NCBI RefSeq assembly: GCF_016907695.1 | Contig: NZ_JAFBCK010000001.1 | Coordinates: 6,188,001-6,252,000 of the forward strand | DNA: 64,000 nucleotides | Reading direction: 5' to 3' | Source of the DNA: Actinokineospora baliensis | Lineage (GTDB): Bacteria; Actinomycetota; Actinomycetes; Mycobacteriales; Pseudonocardiaceae | Part shown: positions 33,212-43,020 of the stretch, in pieces | How the letters are laid out: each line of letters starts with the position of its first letter | How positions within the stretch are numbered: the first letter of the stretch is position 1 | Notes under the pieces: generated by a model | Seen by the model: the letters and a program-made list of their open reading frames with translations, nothing else | What the model was told of the DNA's origin: nothing | The model's database searches: none | Translations under genes and position numbers: made by a program

Positions 33212-35899
33212 TCACCAGATCGGGTGCACCAGCCTGCGGATGGGGGCGCCGCGGTGGCGCAGCCTGGCCACCGGCAGCCGGTCGACGCCGTGGCCGTAGC
33301 TGATCGGCTGCAGGTCCGGGCTGACCGCGCGGACCACCCGCAGCGGGCTGGTGGCCACGTCCGCGCTGGTCACGTCGACCACCGCGACCCGGATGCCCGC
33401 GCTGCCCAGGTGCCCGGCGAGATCGGTGACCGAGGTGTCGAACGCGGGCTCCGGCAGGTCGGCCAGGTGCGAGGTGCCGCCGCAGCGGAGCCGGTCGAAG
33501 GCCTCCATGCGGCTGGTCGGGAAGTAGTAGGCGGCGTGGTCGAGCATCTCCCGGACCTCACCCGCGTGCCGGGGCGGCCGGTGCCCCTCGCGCAGCAGAC
33601 CCGCCAGGTGCGGCGCGGTCTGGGCGAGTTCGAGGACGGCCGACCGGATGGCGCCGCGCGGCGAGCGGTCGGCGCCGAGACCGACGGAGACCGCGGGCCA
33701 CCGCCTGCCGTCACCGATCGCGAGCGCGACCGCGGTGGTGCCGTACGCGGAGGTCGGCAGCACGTACACCTCGACGGCCGGGCCCGCCTCCCGCAGCGCT
33801 TCGATCACGTCGACGACCTCGATGTCGAGGGTGTCGTCCAGTTCGACGTACCGGCCCTTGGCACCGGTCAGCCACGCGGACATCATCGCGTCGCGCTCGA
33901 TCAGCTCGAGCGTCGCGCACACGGCGGCGCTGTCGGCGTCGGTGCCCGCGGCGAGACCGTTGGAGGTGCCCTGGCAGATGAGGTGCTCCTGCAGGAGTCC
34001 CATCGCGAGGTAGCTGAACACGGCGGGCACCCAGACGGGTTTGTCGGTGCCGAGCCAGGTGCCGCGCACCCACGGGTGGTCGATGCGCCGGTCGTAGGGC
34101 GCGTACGGGAAGCCGCGGCTGGTGTACTGGTCGGGCTCGTACAGCGGGAACTCGCGCGGGTCCAGCACCTCGCCCTCGAGGTCGGCGGCGCGCGCCCAGA
34201 CGATCCGGTCCGGATCCGGCAGCGACGCCGAGTACCGCTCGATGGCCTCCCCCACCGCCGACATGATCGCGCCGTGCCGGGTCATGCCCTTGCCCCAGCC
34301 GATCGGCATCGCGCGGACCTCGGGCCCCACCACCACGTGCGGCGGCGCCGCCGTGCCCACGTACGGGCCGCCGGGCAGCGGTTCGCTCACGGAGATCCAC
34401 GGGATGACACCGGTCAGCGGGTCGACCCAGCCCGCCAGCGCCTCCAGCAACGCCTCCGGGTCGTCCTCGTCATCGGGCAACCCGACGGTGGCGATCCCGT
34501 CCGCGCCACCGCACGAAGCGCACTCCGGCAACGGGATCACCTTGTGCCACAACGGCTCCCCGTCCCCGATCTCGACGACGTACCCGGCCAGCGCCTTGTC
34601 GCCCTCGAACGCGGCCCGCAGCATCCGCTCGAACACCCCGACCGCCGCGGCCGGGATCTTCCCCGCCCGCACCACCTCCGTCGCGTCCGGATCACCCGTA
34701 GGCGGCCTCCCGGCAGCGGCCGCGGTGCGCCGGGCCCGCGCGCACGCGGCACACCCCGGCTGCCCCGGGACGGCCAACGGACCGAGCTCGATCACCCCAC
34801 CCTCAACGGCGACCGTCACCGCCCGCACCTTCGCGGCCCTCGCCACCCGCTCGAACGCCGAATCCTCACCCCGCACGACGGCTAGCCGGACACCGGTGCC
34901 CAAGGGAGCGCCGGACACCGCGACGCGTGAGCCGAACTCGCGGCGCAGGCAGTCCCGCAGGTGCCGATCCCAGTCCCGGGAGTCGACCGCCCCGCGCTCA
35001 ACCTTCGGCACAACCATCAACCGGGTCGTCTGGTCCCCAGGACTCTCCGCCACAACCTGAGTCGCGTCAGCGGAGTCCCCACGGGCGGACGCAGAGCTCG
35101 CGATCACCACCTGGGTCTCGTCGACGGCCTCCTCGTCGGCACCCGCGACCACAGCGCCCACACCGGAAGCGGCCGCCGCCTCGCCGGACCGCACAACGGC
35201 CGAGCCCGCTACCCCACCGACAGGATCCGGTCTCACGACCGTCGAACCGCCGGACACAGCCGCGGCCTCTTCGATCTCAGGCGCCGCCTCGCCATCTGAC
35301 CGCGCAGCGGCCGGGCCGACCCCACCGGCAGGGCCAGCGCCCATAGCCGGAGCCGCGGCCTTCCCGGAGGCGAGCACCACTCCGCCACCTGGCCGCGCAC
35401 CGGCCGAACCCACCACCCCACCACCAAGATCCCGGCCCGCCGCCACCGAACCAGCAGCCACCTGGGTCTCGTCGGCCAAGTCCTCATCGCCTGCCGCGAC
35501 CACGGTGGCCGCGGCAACGGGCACGATCACCGAACCGGGGGTCACCTGGGTCTCATCGGCCAAGTCCTCGGCGGACCGCACAACAGCCGAGCCCGCCTCA
35601 TCACCGGCGGACGCAGAACCCGCGACCACCGCATCGGGAGTCACCTGGGTCTCGTCACCGGAGCCGGCACCGGCAGCCGCCGCATCCGCGGTGGCGGGCG
35701 CCGCCTCGTCCGACCGCGCCTCGTCGTCCGGCTGCATCTGATCATCGGACCGCACGGCGGGCGAGGCCACCACCCCACCGGCGGGTTCTGGTCCGATGAT
35801 CACCGGACCGGGGGTCACCGCGGTGGTGTCGTCGGTCCCCTCCGGACCGGCGGGGTGGGGCTGTGGGGGCGCGGCGGGACCGGCGTTCTCACCCCGCAC
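33212..35899 (-). CDS. Orphan YcaO-domain protein with DETQV-repeat N-terminus
   Basis: An 895-residue three-part protein. Residues 1-290 are low-complexity Ala/Gly/Asp/Val with D(E/A)TQV recurring at about 82, 115, 143, 260 and 278. Residues about 300-400 resemble the remnant cyclodehydratase/leader-binding part of TOMM enzymes (ELGPLAVPGQPGCAACARARR). A second Cys pair (PECASCGG) could complete a zinc site. Residues about 500-890 are YcaO, with ATP-site motifs SAVGEAIERYSA and ATLELIERDAMMSAW. The PxPxP C-terminus of azoline-forming YcaOs is absent (it ends RLVHPIW), so another backbone chemistry or a non-peptide role is possible. No dehydrogenase, protease or transporter gene is nearby. 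A 66-codon gene overlaps its start. Confidence 0.85.
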   Translation of the reverse strand: MRGENAGPAAPPQPHPAGPEGTDDTTAVTPGPVIIGPEPAGGVVASPAVRSDDQMQPDDEARSDEAAPATADAAAAGAGSGDETQVTPDAVVAGSASAGDEAGSAVVRSAEDLADETQVTPGSVIVPVAAATVVAAGDEDLADETQVAAGSVAAGRDLGGGVVGSAGARPGGGVVLASGKAAAPAMGAGPAGGVGPAAARSDGEAAPEIEEAAAVSGGSTVVRPDPVGGVAGSAVVRSGEAAAASGVGAVVAGADEEAVDETQVVIASSASARGDSADATQVVAESPGDQTTRLMVVPKVERGAVDSRDWDRHLRDCLRREFGSRVAVSGAPLGTGVRLAVVRGEDSAFERVARAAKVRAVTVAVEGGVIELGPLAVPGQPGCAACARARRTAAAAGRPPTGDPDATEVVRAGKIPAAAVGVFERMLRAAFEGDKALAGYVVEIGDGEPLWHKVIPLPECASCGGADGIATVGLPDDEDDPEALLEALAGWVDPLTGVIPWISVSEPLPGGPYVGTAAPPHVVVGPEVRAMPIGWGKGMTRHGAIMSAVGEAIERYSASLPDPDRIVWARAADLEGEVLDPREFPLYEPDQYTSRGFPYAPYDRRIDHPWVRGTWLGTDKPVWVPAVFSYLAMGLLQEHLICQGTSNGLAAGTDADSAAVCATLELIERDAMMSAWLTGAKGRYVELDDTLDIEVVDVIEALREAGPAVEVYVLPTSAYGTTAVALAIGDGRRWPAVSVGLGADRSPRGAIRSAVLELAQTAPHLAGLLREGHRPPRHAGEVREMLDHAAYYFPTSRMEAFDRLRCGGTSHLADLPEPAFDTSVTDLAGHLGSAGIRVAVVDVTSADVATSPLRVVRAVSPDLQPISYGHGVDRLPVARLRHRGAPIRRLVHPIW

Positions 35900-36089
35900 G
35901 CACCGGCCCCCTCGGGCCGAGGTGGTGCCTGCCCCGGGTCACCAGGCGGAAGTCGGCGGGGGCGGTGACGCCCTTGCGGGTGTCCCAGGCGCGCAGGGCC
36001 GGGCCGGCGTCGATGAGGGCGCGGGAGGCCGCGGTGACCCGGTGCGGCTTCACGACCCTGGCCTCGAGTTCGGTTGGCTCGATCAACAC
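35889..36089 (-). CDS. Small protein upstream of and overlapping the YcaO gene
   Basis: A 66-residue protein whose GTG start follows AGGAGG at ideal spacing and which overlaps the YcaO start by 11 bases, so it is very likely translated. It is basic (many Arg and His), with five Thr, one Ser and no Cys: unlike a classical thiazole/oxazole precursor. The N-terminal part (LIEPTELEARVVKPHRVTAA) could act as a leader. It may be a RiPP-type substrate, a partner subunit or a regulator of the YcaO protein. I do not recognise the family. Confidence 0.6.
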   Translation of the reverse strand: MLIEPTELEARVVKPHRVTAASRALIDAGPALRAWDTRKGVTAPADFRLVTRGRHHLGPRGPVRAG

Positions 36090-36222
36090 ACGTCCTCCTC
36101 GCGCGACCCGCGACCTGTCGCGGCTACGAGGTAGGAGTCAGCATCCGCGACCGGGATACACCGTGTCCAGATGTCGTTTCCGCTGGTTACCGCAGGCGTA
36201 CGCGCCGATGCCCGGCGTAGTC

Positions 36223-36250
36223 GCCGCCGGTGACCCAGGCCACCGGCGGC
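36223..36250 (-). terminator. Terminator after uvrA
   Basis: GCCGCCGGTG / CACCGGCGGC, a 10-bp stem with an 8-base loop, 11 bases past the uvrA stop on the minus strand. It separates uvrA from the small-protein/YcaO pair, which must have its own promoter in 36090-36222. Confidence 0.6.
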
Positions 36251-36260
36251 GCCGGGATCC

Positions 36261-39113
36261 TCACATCACGTGCGCGAGGAACTCCCCGGTGTAGCTGCCG
36301 TCGACCTTCACCACGTCCTCCGGTGTGCCTTCCGCCACAACGGTTCCGCCGCCGGAGCCGCCCTCCGGGCCCATGTCGACGATCCAGTCGGAACCCTTGA
36401 TGACGTCCAGGTTGTGCTCGATGACGATCACCGTGTTGCCCTTGTCGACCAGGCCGTTGATCACGCCGAGCAGCTTGCGGATGTCCTCGAAGTGCAGGCC
36501 GGTGGTCGGCTCGTCGAGGATGTAGACGGTGCGGCCGGTGGAGCGCTTCTGCAGTTCGCTGGCCAGCTTCACCCGCTGCGCCTCGCCGCCGGACAGGGTC
36601 GGGGCGGGCTGGCCGAGCCGCACGTAGCCCAGGCCCACGTCGACCAGGGTGGCCAGGTGCCGGTGGATGGCCTTGATCGGCTCGAAGAACGCCGCCGCCT
36701 CCTCGATCGGCATGTCCAAGATCTCGGCGATGGTCTTGCCCTTGTAGTGCACCTCCAGGGTTTCCCGGTTGTACCTGGCGCCCTTGCACACCTCGCACGG
36801 CACGTACACGTCCGGCAGGAAGTTCATCTCGATCTTGATGGTGCCGTCGCCAGCGCACGCCTCGCAGCGACCGCCCTTGACGTTGAAGGAGAACCGGCCC
36901 GGCTGGTAGCCGCGCACCTTCGCCTCCGTGGTCGAGGCGAACAGCTTGCGCATGTGGTCGAACACGCCGGTGTAGGTGGCCGCGTTGGACCGGGGCGTGC
37001 GGCCGATCGGCGACTGGTCCACCTGCACCAGCTTGTCGACGTGCTCCAGGCCCTTGACCCTGGTGTGCCGACCGGGGACCTGCCTGGCGCCGTTGAGCTT
37101 GTTCGCCAGCACCGTGGCCAGGATGTCGTTGACCAGGGTGCTCTTGCCCGACCCGGACACGCCGGTGACCGACACCAGCGCGCCGAGCGGGAACGACACG
37201 TCGATGCCGCGCAGGTTGTGCTCGCGCGCGCCGACCACGGTCAGCTGCCGCTTCTTGTCGATCGCGCGGCGGAGGGCGGGCATCGGGATCTCGCTGCGAC
37301 CGGACAGGTACGCCCCGGTGAGCGACTCCTTGTTCTTCAGCAGCTCCTTGAAGGTGCCGCTGTGCACGACCTTGCCGCCGTGCTCACCAGCGCCCGGTCC
37401 GATGTCGACGACCCAGTCGGAGGCGCGGATGGTGTCCTCGTCGTGCTCGACCACGATGAGGGTGTTGCCCAGGTCGCGCAGCCGGGTCAGCGTCTCGATG
37501 AGCCGGTGGTTGTCGCGCTGGTGCAGGCCGATCGACGGCTCGTCGAGCACGTACAGCACGCCCACGAGGCCGGACCCGATCTGCGTGGCCAGCCGGATGC
37601 GCTGCGCCTCGCCGCCGGAGAGCGTGCCGGAGGCGCGGTCGAGCGACAGGTAGTCGAGGCCGACGTCGAGCAGGAACCGCAGCCGCGCCTGGATCTCCTT
37701 GAGCACGGCACCGGCGATCATCGTCTCGCGCCTGCCCAGCTTGAGCCCGTCGAGGAACGCCGAGCACTCCCCGATGGACATGTTGGACACCTCGGCGATG
37801 GACTTGTCGCCCTGCTTGCCGTGGGCGAGGGTGACCGCGAGGATCTCCGGCTTGAGCCGGGTGCCCCGGCACGCCGGGCAGGGCACCTCCCGCATGTAGC
37901 CCTCGTACTTCTCCCGCATGTACTCGGAGTCGGTCTGCTCCTGGCGCCGCTCGAGGAACGGGATCACGCCCTCGTAGGCGGCGTAGTAGGAGCGCTCGCG
38001 GCCGTACCGGTTCTTGTAGCGGACGTGCACCTGGTCGCTGACGCCGTGCAGCACCGCCTTCTGCGCCTTGGCGGTCAGCCGCCGCCACGGGGTGTCCATC
38101 CGGAACCCGATGGTCTCGGCCAGCGAGGTCAGCAGCCGCACGAAGTACTCCGCGGTCTGCCCGCCAGCCCAGGGCGCGATGGCGCCGTCGGCCAACGACA
38201 GCTCGTCGTCGGGCACGACCAGTTCCGGGTCGACCTCCTTCTTCACGCCGATGCCGGTGCACTCCGGGCACGCGCCGTAGGGCGAGTTGAACGAGAACGA
38301 CCGGGGCTCCAGGTCCTCGACGCCCAGCGGGTGGCCGTTGGGGCAGGCCAGGTGCTCGGAGAAGCCGCGCACCCGGTGCGGGTCGCCTTCTGGCAGGTCG
38401 ACGAAGTCCAGCTCGACCAGGCCGTCGGCCAGCCGCAGCGCGGTCTCCACCGAGTCGGTGAGCCGCTGCTTGGAGCTCGCCTTCACCGCCAGCCGGTCGA
38501 TGATCACCGAGATGTGGTGCTTCTCCTGCTTCTTGAGCTTCGGCGGGTCGGTCAGCTGGTGCACCGCGCCGTCGACCAGGGCGCGCGAGTAGCCCTGGGT
38601 CTGCAGGTTCGCGAACAGGTCGACGTACTCGCCCTTGCGGCCGCGCACGACCGGGGCCAGCACCTGGAACCGGACCCCGGACTCCATCGCCAGCACCTGG
38701 TCGACGATCTGCTGCGGGGTCTGCTTGCTGATCGGCTCACCGCAGGTGGGGCAGTGCGGCTTGCCCGCGCGCGCGTAGAGCAGGCGCAGGTAGTCGTAGA
38801 CCTCGGTGATGGTGCCCACCGTGGAGCGCGGGTTGCGGCTGGTGGACTTCTGGTCGATCGACACCGCGGGCGAGAGGCCCTCGATGAAGTCCACGTCCGG
38901 CTTGTCCATCTGCCCGAGGAACTGCCTGGCGTAGGCCGACAGCGACTCGACGTAGCGGCGCTGCCCCTCGGCGAAGATCGTGTCGAAGGCGAGGCTGGAC
39001 TTCCCGGAGCCGGAGAGCCCGGTGAACACCACGAGGCTGTCGCGGGGCAGGTCGATGTCCACGCCGCGCAGGTTGTGCTCCCGGGCGCCGCGAACGACGA
39101 GGCGGTCGGCCAC
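36261..39113 (-). CDS. uvrA: Excinuclease ABC subunit A
   Basis: A 950-residue UvrA, full length for class I. The GTG start ([18 protein letters not shown]) has GAAGGGA upstream. Two ABC ATPase halves are clear: GLSGSGKSS / [12 protein letters not shown] and GVSGSGKST / [12 protein letters not shown]. The zinc fingers are complete (CPTCGEP, CPNGHP...[21 protein letters not shown]...CEVCKGA), and the UvrB-binding and insertion domains lie between. It recognises DNA damage in nucleotide excision repair. I found no convincing SOS box upstream. Confidence 0.98.
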   Translation of the reverse strand: MADRLVVRGAREHNLRGVDIDLPRDSLVVFTGLSGSGKSSLAFDTIFAEGQRRYVESLSAYARQFLGQMDKPDVDFIEGLSPAVSIDQKSTSRNPRSTVGTITEVYDYLRLLYARAGKPHCPTCGEPISKQTPQQIVDQVLAMESGVRFQVLAPVVRGRKGEYVDLFANLQTQGYSRALVDGAVHQLTDPPKLKKQEKHHISVIIDRLAVKASSKQRLTDSVETALRLADGLVELDFVDLPEGDPHRVRGFSEHLACPNGHPLGVEDLEPRSFSFNSPYGACPECTGIGVKKEVDPELVVPDDELSLADGAIAPWAGGQTAEYFVRLLTSLAETIGFRMDTPWRRLTAKAQKAVLHGVSDQVHVRYKNRYGRERSYYAAYEGVIPFLERRQEQTDSEYMREKYEGYMREVPCPACRGTRLKPEILAVTLAHGKQGDKSIAEVSNMSIGECSAFLDGLKLGRRETMIAGAVLKEIQARLRFLLDVGLDYLSLDRASGTLSGGEAQRIRLATQIGSGLVGVLYVLDEPSIGLHQRDNHRLIETLTRLRDLGNTLIVVEHDEDTIRASDWVVDIGPGAGEHGGKVVHSGTFKELLKNKESLTGAYLSGRSEIPMPALRRAIDKKRQLTVVGAREHNLRGIDVSFPLGALVSVTGVSGSGKSTLVNDILATVLANKLNGARQVPGRHTRVKGLEHVDKLVQVDQSPIGRTPRSNAATYTGVFDHMRKLFASTTEAKVRGYQPGRFSFNVKGGRCEACAGDGTIKIEMNFLPDVYVPCEVCKGARYNRETLEVHYKGKTIAEILDMPIEEAAAFFEPIKAIHRHLATLVDVGLGYVRLGQPAPTLSGGEAQRVKLASELQKRSTGRTVYILDEPTTGLHFEDIRKLLGVINGLVDKGNTVIVIEHNLDVIKGSDWIVDMGPEGGSGGGTVVAEGTPEDVVKVDGSYTGEFLAHVM

Positions 39114-39487
39114 TGAGGTCCCTTCGGTAGTGCTGAGCGGTGGGCCCGCTCGGGTCGGTGAAGTGCGCACGGGTCGAGCGCAGGTGGGTGTAGCCGGTTC
39201 TGGGTGCGCGGCCCCCGCCGCACCGCCGGGTGCTACCCGTGGTCGATCCGTCCGACACCACCCGGCTGTGGGACACCGGGCGCCTGCCGGGCTCGACCCG
39301 CGGGACGACCTCGTCGCGATGGCTGCGGGAGTGGCGTGGGGGATGCTAGACGGGGGCACCGACAATTCTCGCGGACCGATCTCGCCCGTGCACCCGCGGA
39401 GCGGTACCCGCGAGTAGGCGAACCGGCCTACGCTGGTGGTGGGAGCGCGTTGCTCCGATCACACCAGCAGCACCAGACGGGGGTGGG
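39114..39487. other. Gene-free divergent promoter region of uvrA and the DinB-type gene
   Basis: 374 bases with no supported gene. It must hold the promoters of uvrA (leftward) and of the mycothiol-type isomerase gene (rightward). No LexA-type GAAC-N4-GTTC site and no strong terminator were found; short GC hairpins only. Confidence 0.5.
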
Positions 39488-40294
39488 ATGAGCGTGTCCA
39501 ACACGTCAGCGAGCACGGGTACCACGGCCAACGCGGCGCCCGACCTGCCTGGTCAGCGCCGCTCCGACGGCGCGAGCCTCGCCGAGGCCGCCCACCGGGC
39601 CGTGCGCGAGGCGTGGGTGGTGCTGCACCGGGTGGTCGCCGACCTGCCCGACCAGGCGTACCGGGAGCCGAGCGGGCTGCCCGGCTGGTCGCGCGGGCAC
39701 GTGGTGAGCCACCTCGCGCGCAACGCCGACGCGCTGGTCAACCTGCTGACCTGGGCGCGGACCGGGGTGGAGCACCCGGCGTACACCAGCAGGGCCGACC
39801 GCGACGCCGACATCGCCGACGGGGCGGCGCGGCTGCCGCAGGTGATCCGCGAGGACCTCTACGCGGCGTGTGATCGATTCCACATCGCCGTCGCCCGGAT
39901 GGGGGAGGCCGACTGGACCGCGACGGTGCTGCACCCGTCCGGCCGGAGCCTGCCCGCGGCCGAGGTCCCCGAGCTCGCCCTGTTCGAGGCGTGGAACCAC
40001 ATGGTCGACCTCGACAGCGGCGTCGACTACGCCGACATCCCCGCCGCGCACCTGGACCGGCTGCTGGACCTGGCGGTCCGGCCGTACCGGGCGCGCACCG
40101 ACGGCGAGCCGCTGCGGCTGGTCGCCGACCTGCCGGACGGGCGTCAGCGCACCTGGGAGCTGGCCATCGCGGCCCACTCATCCACCTCACGCGAGGTGGC
40201 CGGGCCCGCCGCGGCGGTGCTGGGCTGGCTGGCGGGCAGGACGGCGGGCACCGGCCTGATCGGGACGCTGCCGGACCTGGGTGCCTGGGGCTGA
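39488..40294 (+). CDS. Mycothiol-dependent maleylpyruvate isomerase-family protein (DinB_2 fold)
   Basis: A 268-residue protein with an ATG behind GGGTGGG. The N-terminal four-helix DinB domain shows GLPGWSRGHVVSHLARNADALV (metal-binding His) and LFEAWNHMVDLD (second metal site), typical of mycothiol-dependent isomerases/transferases. A C-terminal SCP2-like domain follows (LRLVADLPDGRQRTWEL). Substrates are maleylpyruvate or, more often, unknown thiol conjugates. The location between uvrA and an MBL-fold gene is common in actinobacteria. Its last 151 bases overlap the convergent acyltransferase gene. Confidence 0.88.
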   Translation: MSVSNTSASTGTTANAAPDLPGQRRSDGASLAEAAHRAVREAWVVLHRVVADLPDQAYREPSGLPGWSRGHVVSHLARNADALVNLLTWARTGVEHPAYTSRADRDADIADGAARLPQVIREDLYAACDRFHIAVARMGEADWTATVLHPSGRSLPAAEVPELALFEAWNHMVDLDSGVDYADIPAAHLDRLLDLAVRPYRARTDGEPLRLVADLPDGRQRTWELAIAAHSSTSREVAGPAAAVLGWLAGRTAGTGLIGTLPDLGAWG

Positions 40295-41379
40295 CCCGGC
40301 TGCTGGGCGCGACCGCGCAGCCAGGCCCAGGCGGTCGGGCCGTGCGTGGTCAGCCAGCGGTGCGCCGGGCGCTCGACCAGCTTGGTGATCGCCCAGCCGA
40401 GCAGCACGGCCATCGCGGAGCAGGCCAGCAGCCTGCCCCAGGGGCCGATCCCCTTGTCCAGCAAGTACCTCGCCAGCACGAAGCCGAGTTCCTGGTGCAC
40501 CAGGTAGACGCCGAAGGAGATGCCCGCCAGCCACTGCACGGGGCGGGTGAGGCCGCGTAAGACGGCCCAGTCCGGCCCGCCCGCGGCGGCGACGATGCCG
40601 ACCAGCACGACGCCGAAGGCGATGGTCGACGGGGTGTCGACGAAGTAGGAGTGCGCGTCCTGGGCGACCAGCACGGCCACCAGGTAGACCGCCAGGTGCG
40701 CGCCGGACATCCGGTGGCGGGTCCACAGCCAGATCGCCACGCCGACGCCGAAGAGCGCGACCCGGTGCAGCGCCAGCCCGTCGAACGCGGACTTGATCCA
40801 CTGGGCGGCGTCGTCGTGCCGCCAGGCGAACCGGATCACCACCGGGGCCACCACCAGGGTCCACAGCGTGATCGGCAGCGCCTTGCCGCGCAGCCAACCG
40901 CGCGGCCACAGCAGCGCGGCGATGAGGAACGACATGATCTGCACCGGCAGCGTCCAGTACGACGCGTCGACCCAGTGGAACTCCGGCGACCACGCCTGCA
41001 CGAGGAACAGGTTGGCCACCAGGTCGGTGTGCGTCGGCAGGTACCACCCGAACTGGGCGGCGACCGCGCGCGAGACGGCGTAGGTGAGCACCACCGCGAC
41101 CAGGTACGCCGGGAGCAGCCGGGCGACCCGGCTGAACAACCAGCGCTTGGTGGCGCCGCGGCGGACGGTCACGCAGACGAAGAAGGCGGAGATCACCAGC
41201 AGGGTGCTCGCGCCGAACTGCAGCGGGAGCACGAACGGGTAAGGCCCGAGTTCCGCGTGGTTGATCGGCGACTGGTGGGTGATGTGCTGGATCACGACCG
41301 AGTACACGGCCACGACCCGCAGCACGTCCCAGCTGATCTTGCGCGGGGACCGCTTCTGGTTCGCTGTCTGGGAGGTCAC
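40144..41379 (-). CDS. Acyltransferase family 3 membrane protein
   Basis: A 411-residue protein with about ten helices. The family start is clear (SWDVLRVVAVYSVVIQHI, catalytic His), then WTLPVQIMSFLIA and GISFGVYLVHQELGFV near the end of the core. It transfers acyl groups to an extracytoplasmic sugar or lipid. The core ends about residue 350; a 60-residue Pro/Ala-rich tail (RAQQPGQPQAPRSGSVPIRP) runs antisense over the convergent isomerase gene. No earlier stop exists in that frame. Confidence 0.85.
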   Translation of the reverse strand: MTSQTANQKRSPRKISWDVLRVVAVYSVVIQHITHQSPINHAELGPYPFVLPLQFGASTLLVISAFFVCVTVRRGATKRWLFSRVARLLPAYLVAVVLTYAVSRAVAAQFGWYLPTHTDLVANLFLVQAWSPEFHWVDASYWTLPVQIMSFLIAALLWPRGWLRGKALPITLWTLVVAPVVIRFAWRHDDAAQWIKSAFDGLALHRVALFGVGVAIWLWTRHRMSGAHLAVYLVAVLVAQDAHSYFVDTPSTIAFGVVLVGIVAAAGGPDWAVLRGLTRPVQWLAGISFGVYLVHQELGFVLARYLLDKGIGPWGRLLACSAMAVLLGWAITKLVERPAHRWLTTHGPTAWAWLRGRAQQPGQPQAPRSGSVPIRPVPAVLPASQPSTAAAGPATSREVDEWAAMASSQVR

Positions 41380-41482
41380 GGGCTCACAGGTGTCGGCGAC
41401 AGGGGGCGAGTTTCAGGTCACGCTCAGGTAACAGGATAAGGGGCCCGACCGGGGTCCGCCGGAGGAGGTACCGTCGGCGCCC

Positions 41483-42160
41483 GTGGACCTCGTCGACGAC
41501 TACACCGGGCACGTCGAGCCCGGCGGTGCCGCTGCCCGCCGCACCCTGCCCGCGCTGACCATCACCAAGGTGTCGGTCGGCCCCATGGACAACAACGCCT
41601 ACCTGCTCACCTGCCGCGCCACCCGCGAAGCGCTGCTGGTCGACGCCGCCAACGACCCGCAGCGGCTGTCCGACCTGATCGGCTACGGCCAGGACCGGCC
41701 GACCCTGCGCACCATCGTCACGACCCACCAGCACCCCGACCACTGGCAGGCCCTCGGCGCCACAGCGGGCGCGTTCGGCGCCAACACCATCGCGCACGCC
41801 CTCGACGCGGACCCGCTGCCGGTCCCGCCGGACCGCCTGGTGGAACACGGGGACGTGGTGACGGTCGGCGAGGTCGCCCTGGAGGTCATCCACCTGCGCG
41901 GCCACACCCCCGGCTCCATCGCCCTCCTCTACCGCGACCCCGAAGGCACCCCCCACCTGTTCACCGGCGACTCCCTCTTCCCCGGCGGCGTCGGCAAGAC
42001 CTCCACCCCCGAGAACTTCACGTCATTGCTGGACGACGTGACCACCCGGATCTTCGACACCCTCCCCGACCCCACCCCCTTCTACCCCGGCCACGGCGAC
42101 GACTCGACCCTCGGCGCCCAACGCCCCCACCTGGCCGAATGGCGCGCCCGCGGCTGGTAG
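41483..42160 (+). CDS. MBL-fold metallohydrolase (glyoxalase II-like)
   Basis: A 225-residue protein with a GTG start. The zinc motif is THQHPDHW (HxHxDH), with further ligands in RGHTPGS, GDSLFPGG and PGHGDDST. This fits a glyoxalase II/rhodanese-associated type of hydrolase acting on thioesters. Its gene neighbourhood with uvrA and a mycothiol-type isomerase hints at mycothiol conjugate metabolism, which is inference. Confidence 0.88.
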   Translation: MDLVDDYTGHVEPGGAAARRTLPALTITKVSVGPMDNNAYLLTCRATREALLVDAANDPQRLSDLIGYGQDRPTLRTIVTTHQHPDHWQALGATAGAFGANTIAHALDADPLPVPPDRLVEHGDVVTVGEVALEVIHLRGHTPGSIALLYRDPEGTPHLFTGDSLFPGGVGKTSTPENFTSLLDDVTTRIFDTLPDPTPFYPGHGDDSTLGAQRPHLAEWRARGW

Positions 42161-42208
42161 TGCCCGGTCGGGGGAACCGCGGCGCCGGTTCCCCCGCCCC
42201 GTCACGCG

Positions 42209-42923
42209 TCACGAACAGGCGTCCCACTGCCTGCCCGGCCCCGCGATCCGCCGCCGCATGGTGTCGAACGTCATCGTCGCCCGGTAGACCGGCGGGCTCT
42301 TCCCATCCCGCTCGATACGGGCGGCTCGGTCCTGGGCAGCCCGGAGCCGCTCGAAGTGCGCGCAACGCTCGACAGCCGACAGCGTCGGATCCAGCAAGGG
42401 CGTCAACTGCCCCGGCGACAACGGAGCGATGGCCTGCCGGTTGACCAACGCGACGAGACCACCCGACGCCTCTTGGACCGCACCGTCCCCGGCGCACTTT
42501 GCTTCCAGCGCCAACACGTCACCGAGCCTGCCCGCCTTGGTGCGGAGCTCACCACCGGGCCAGTCGCCATCGTCGCCCAGGTGCTCGGTGGGCAGTCCGA
42601 GGTCGTTGAACGCGGCGACTACCGCCCGGCAGCACTGAGGTGGACTGGCGCGCACCGGCGAATCCGAGTCCCAGCGAAACCGGTACTCCGACCGCGCCAG
42701 GCTGAGCAACTGCTCGTGCGTGCGCGGGCCCGACTCAAGCGCGTTGAGCAGCTCTCCGACGATCCGGGCATGTCGATGCAGCGACCAGCAGCACCGGGTC
42801 GCACGTCGCCAGCCATCGGCGCCCCGGCTCGGACACGGCAATCCGAGTGCCGTCTCTGGTGATCAGACCGGGTCTGGTGAGCCTGCGAGCGGCCTCACCA
42901 GCTCGGACGCACAAGATCAGCAT
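42209..42923 (-). pseudogene. Frameshifted gene for a winged-helix-like hypothetical protein
   Basis: Two pieces in different frames read as one protein. From the ATG at 42923 the first frame gives MLILCVRAGEAARRLTRPGL, then a SEPGRRWLATCDPVLLV segment. The other frame continues with WSLHRHARIVGELLNALESG through to GPGRQWDACS at 42209. The join lies near 42785 (in GTGCTGCTGGTCG), where a change of one or two bases would restore the frame. The N-terminal part looks like a winged-helix tail (LTRPGLITRDGTRIAVSEPG). Either a real pseudogene or a sequencing error; the family is unknown. Confidence 0.65.
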
Positions 42924-43020
42924 CCGCCCCTCGCCGTCGCGGTGTGGCCACGGACCGTCACGGTTCGGGGTGGTCGGCGATACAACCGCCGACGGCTGGC
43001 GATCATGGCGGAGGAGGGCG

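Noticed and set aside
39114..39487. LexA/SOS box upstream of uvrA
   Set aside because: Only isolated GAAC-like words occur; none has the inverted GAAC-N4-GTTC arrangement.
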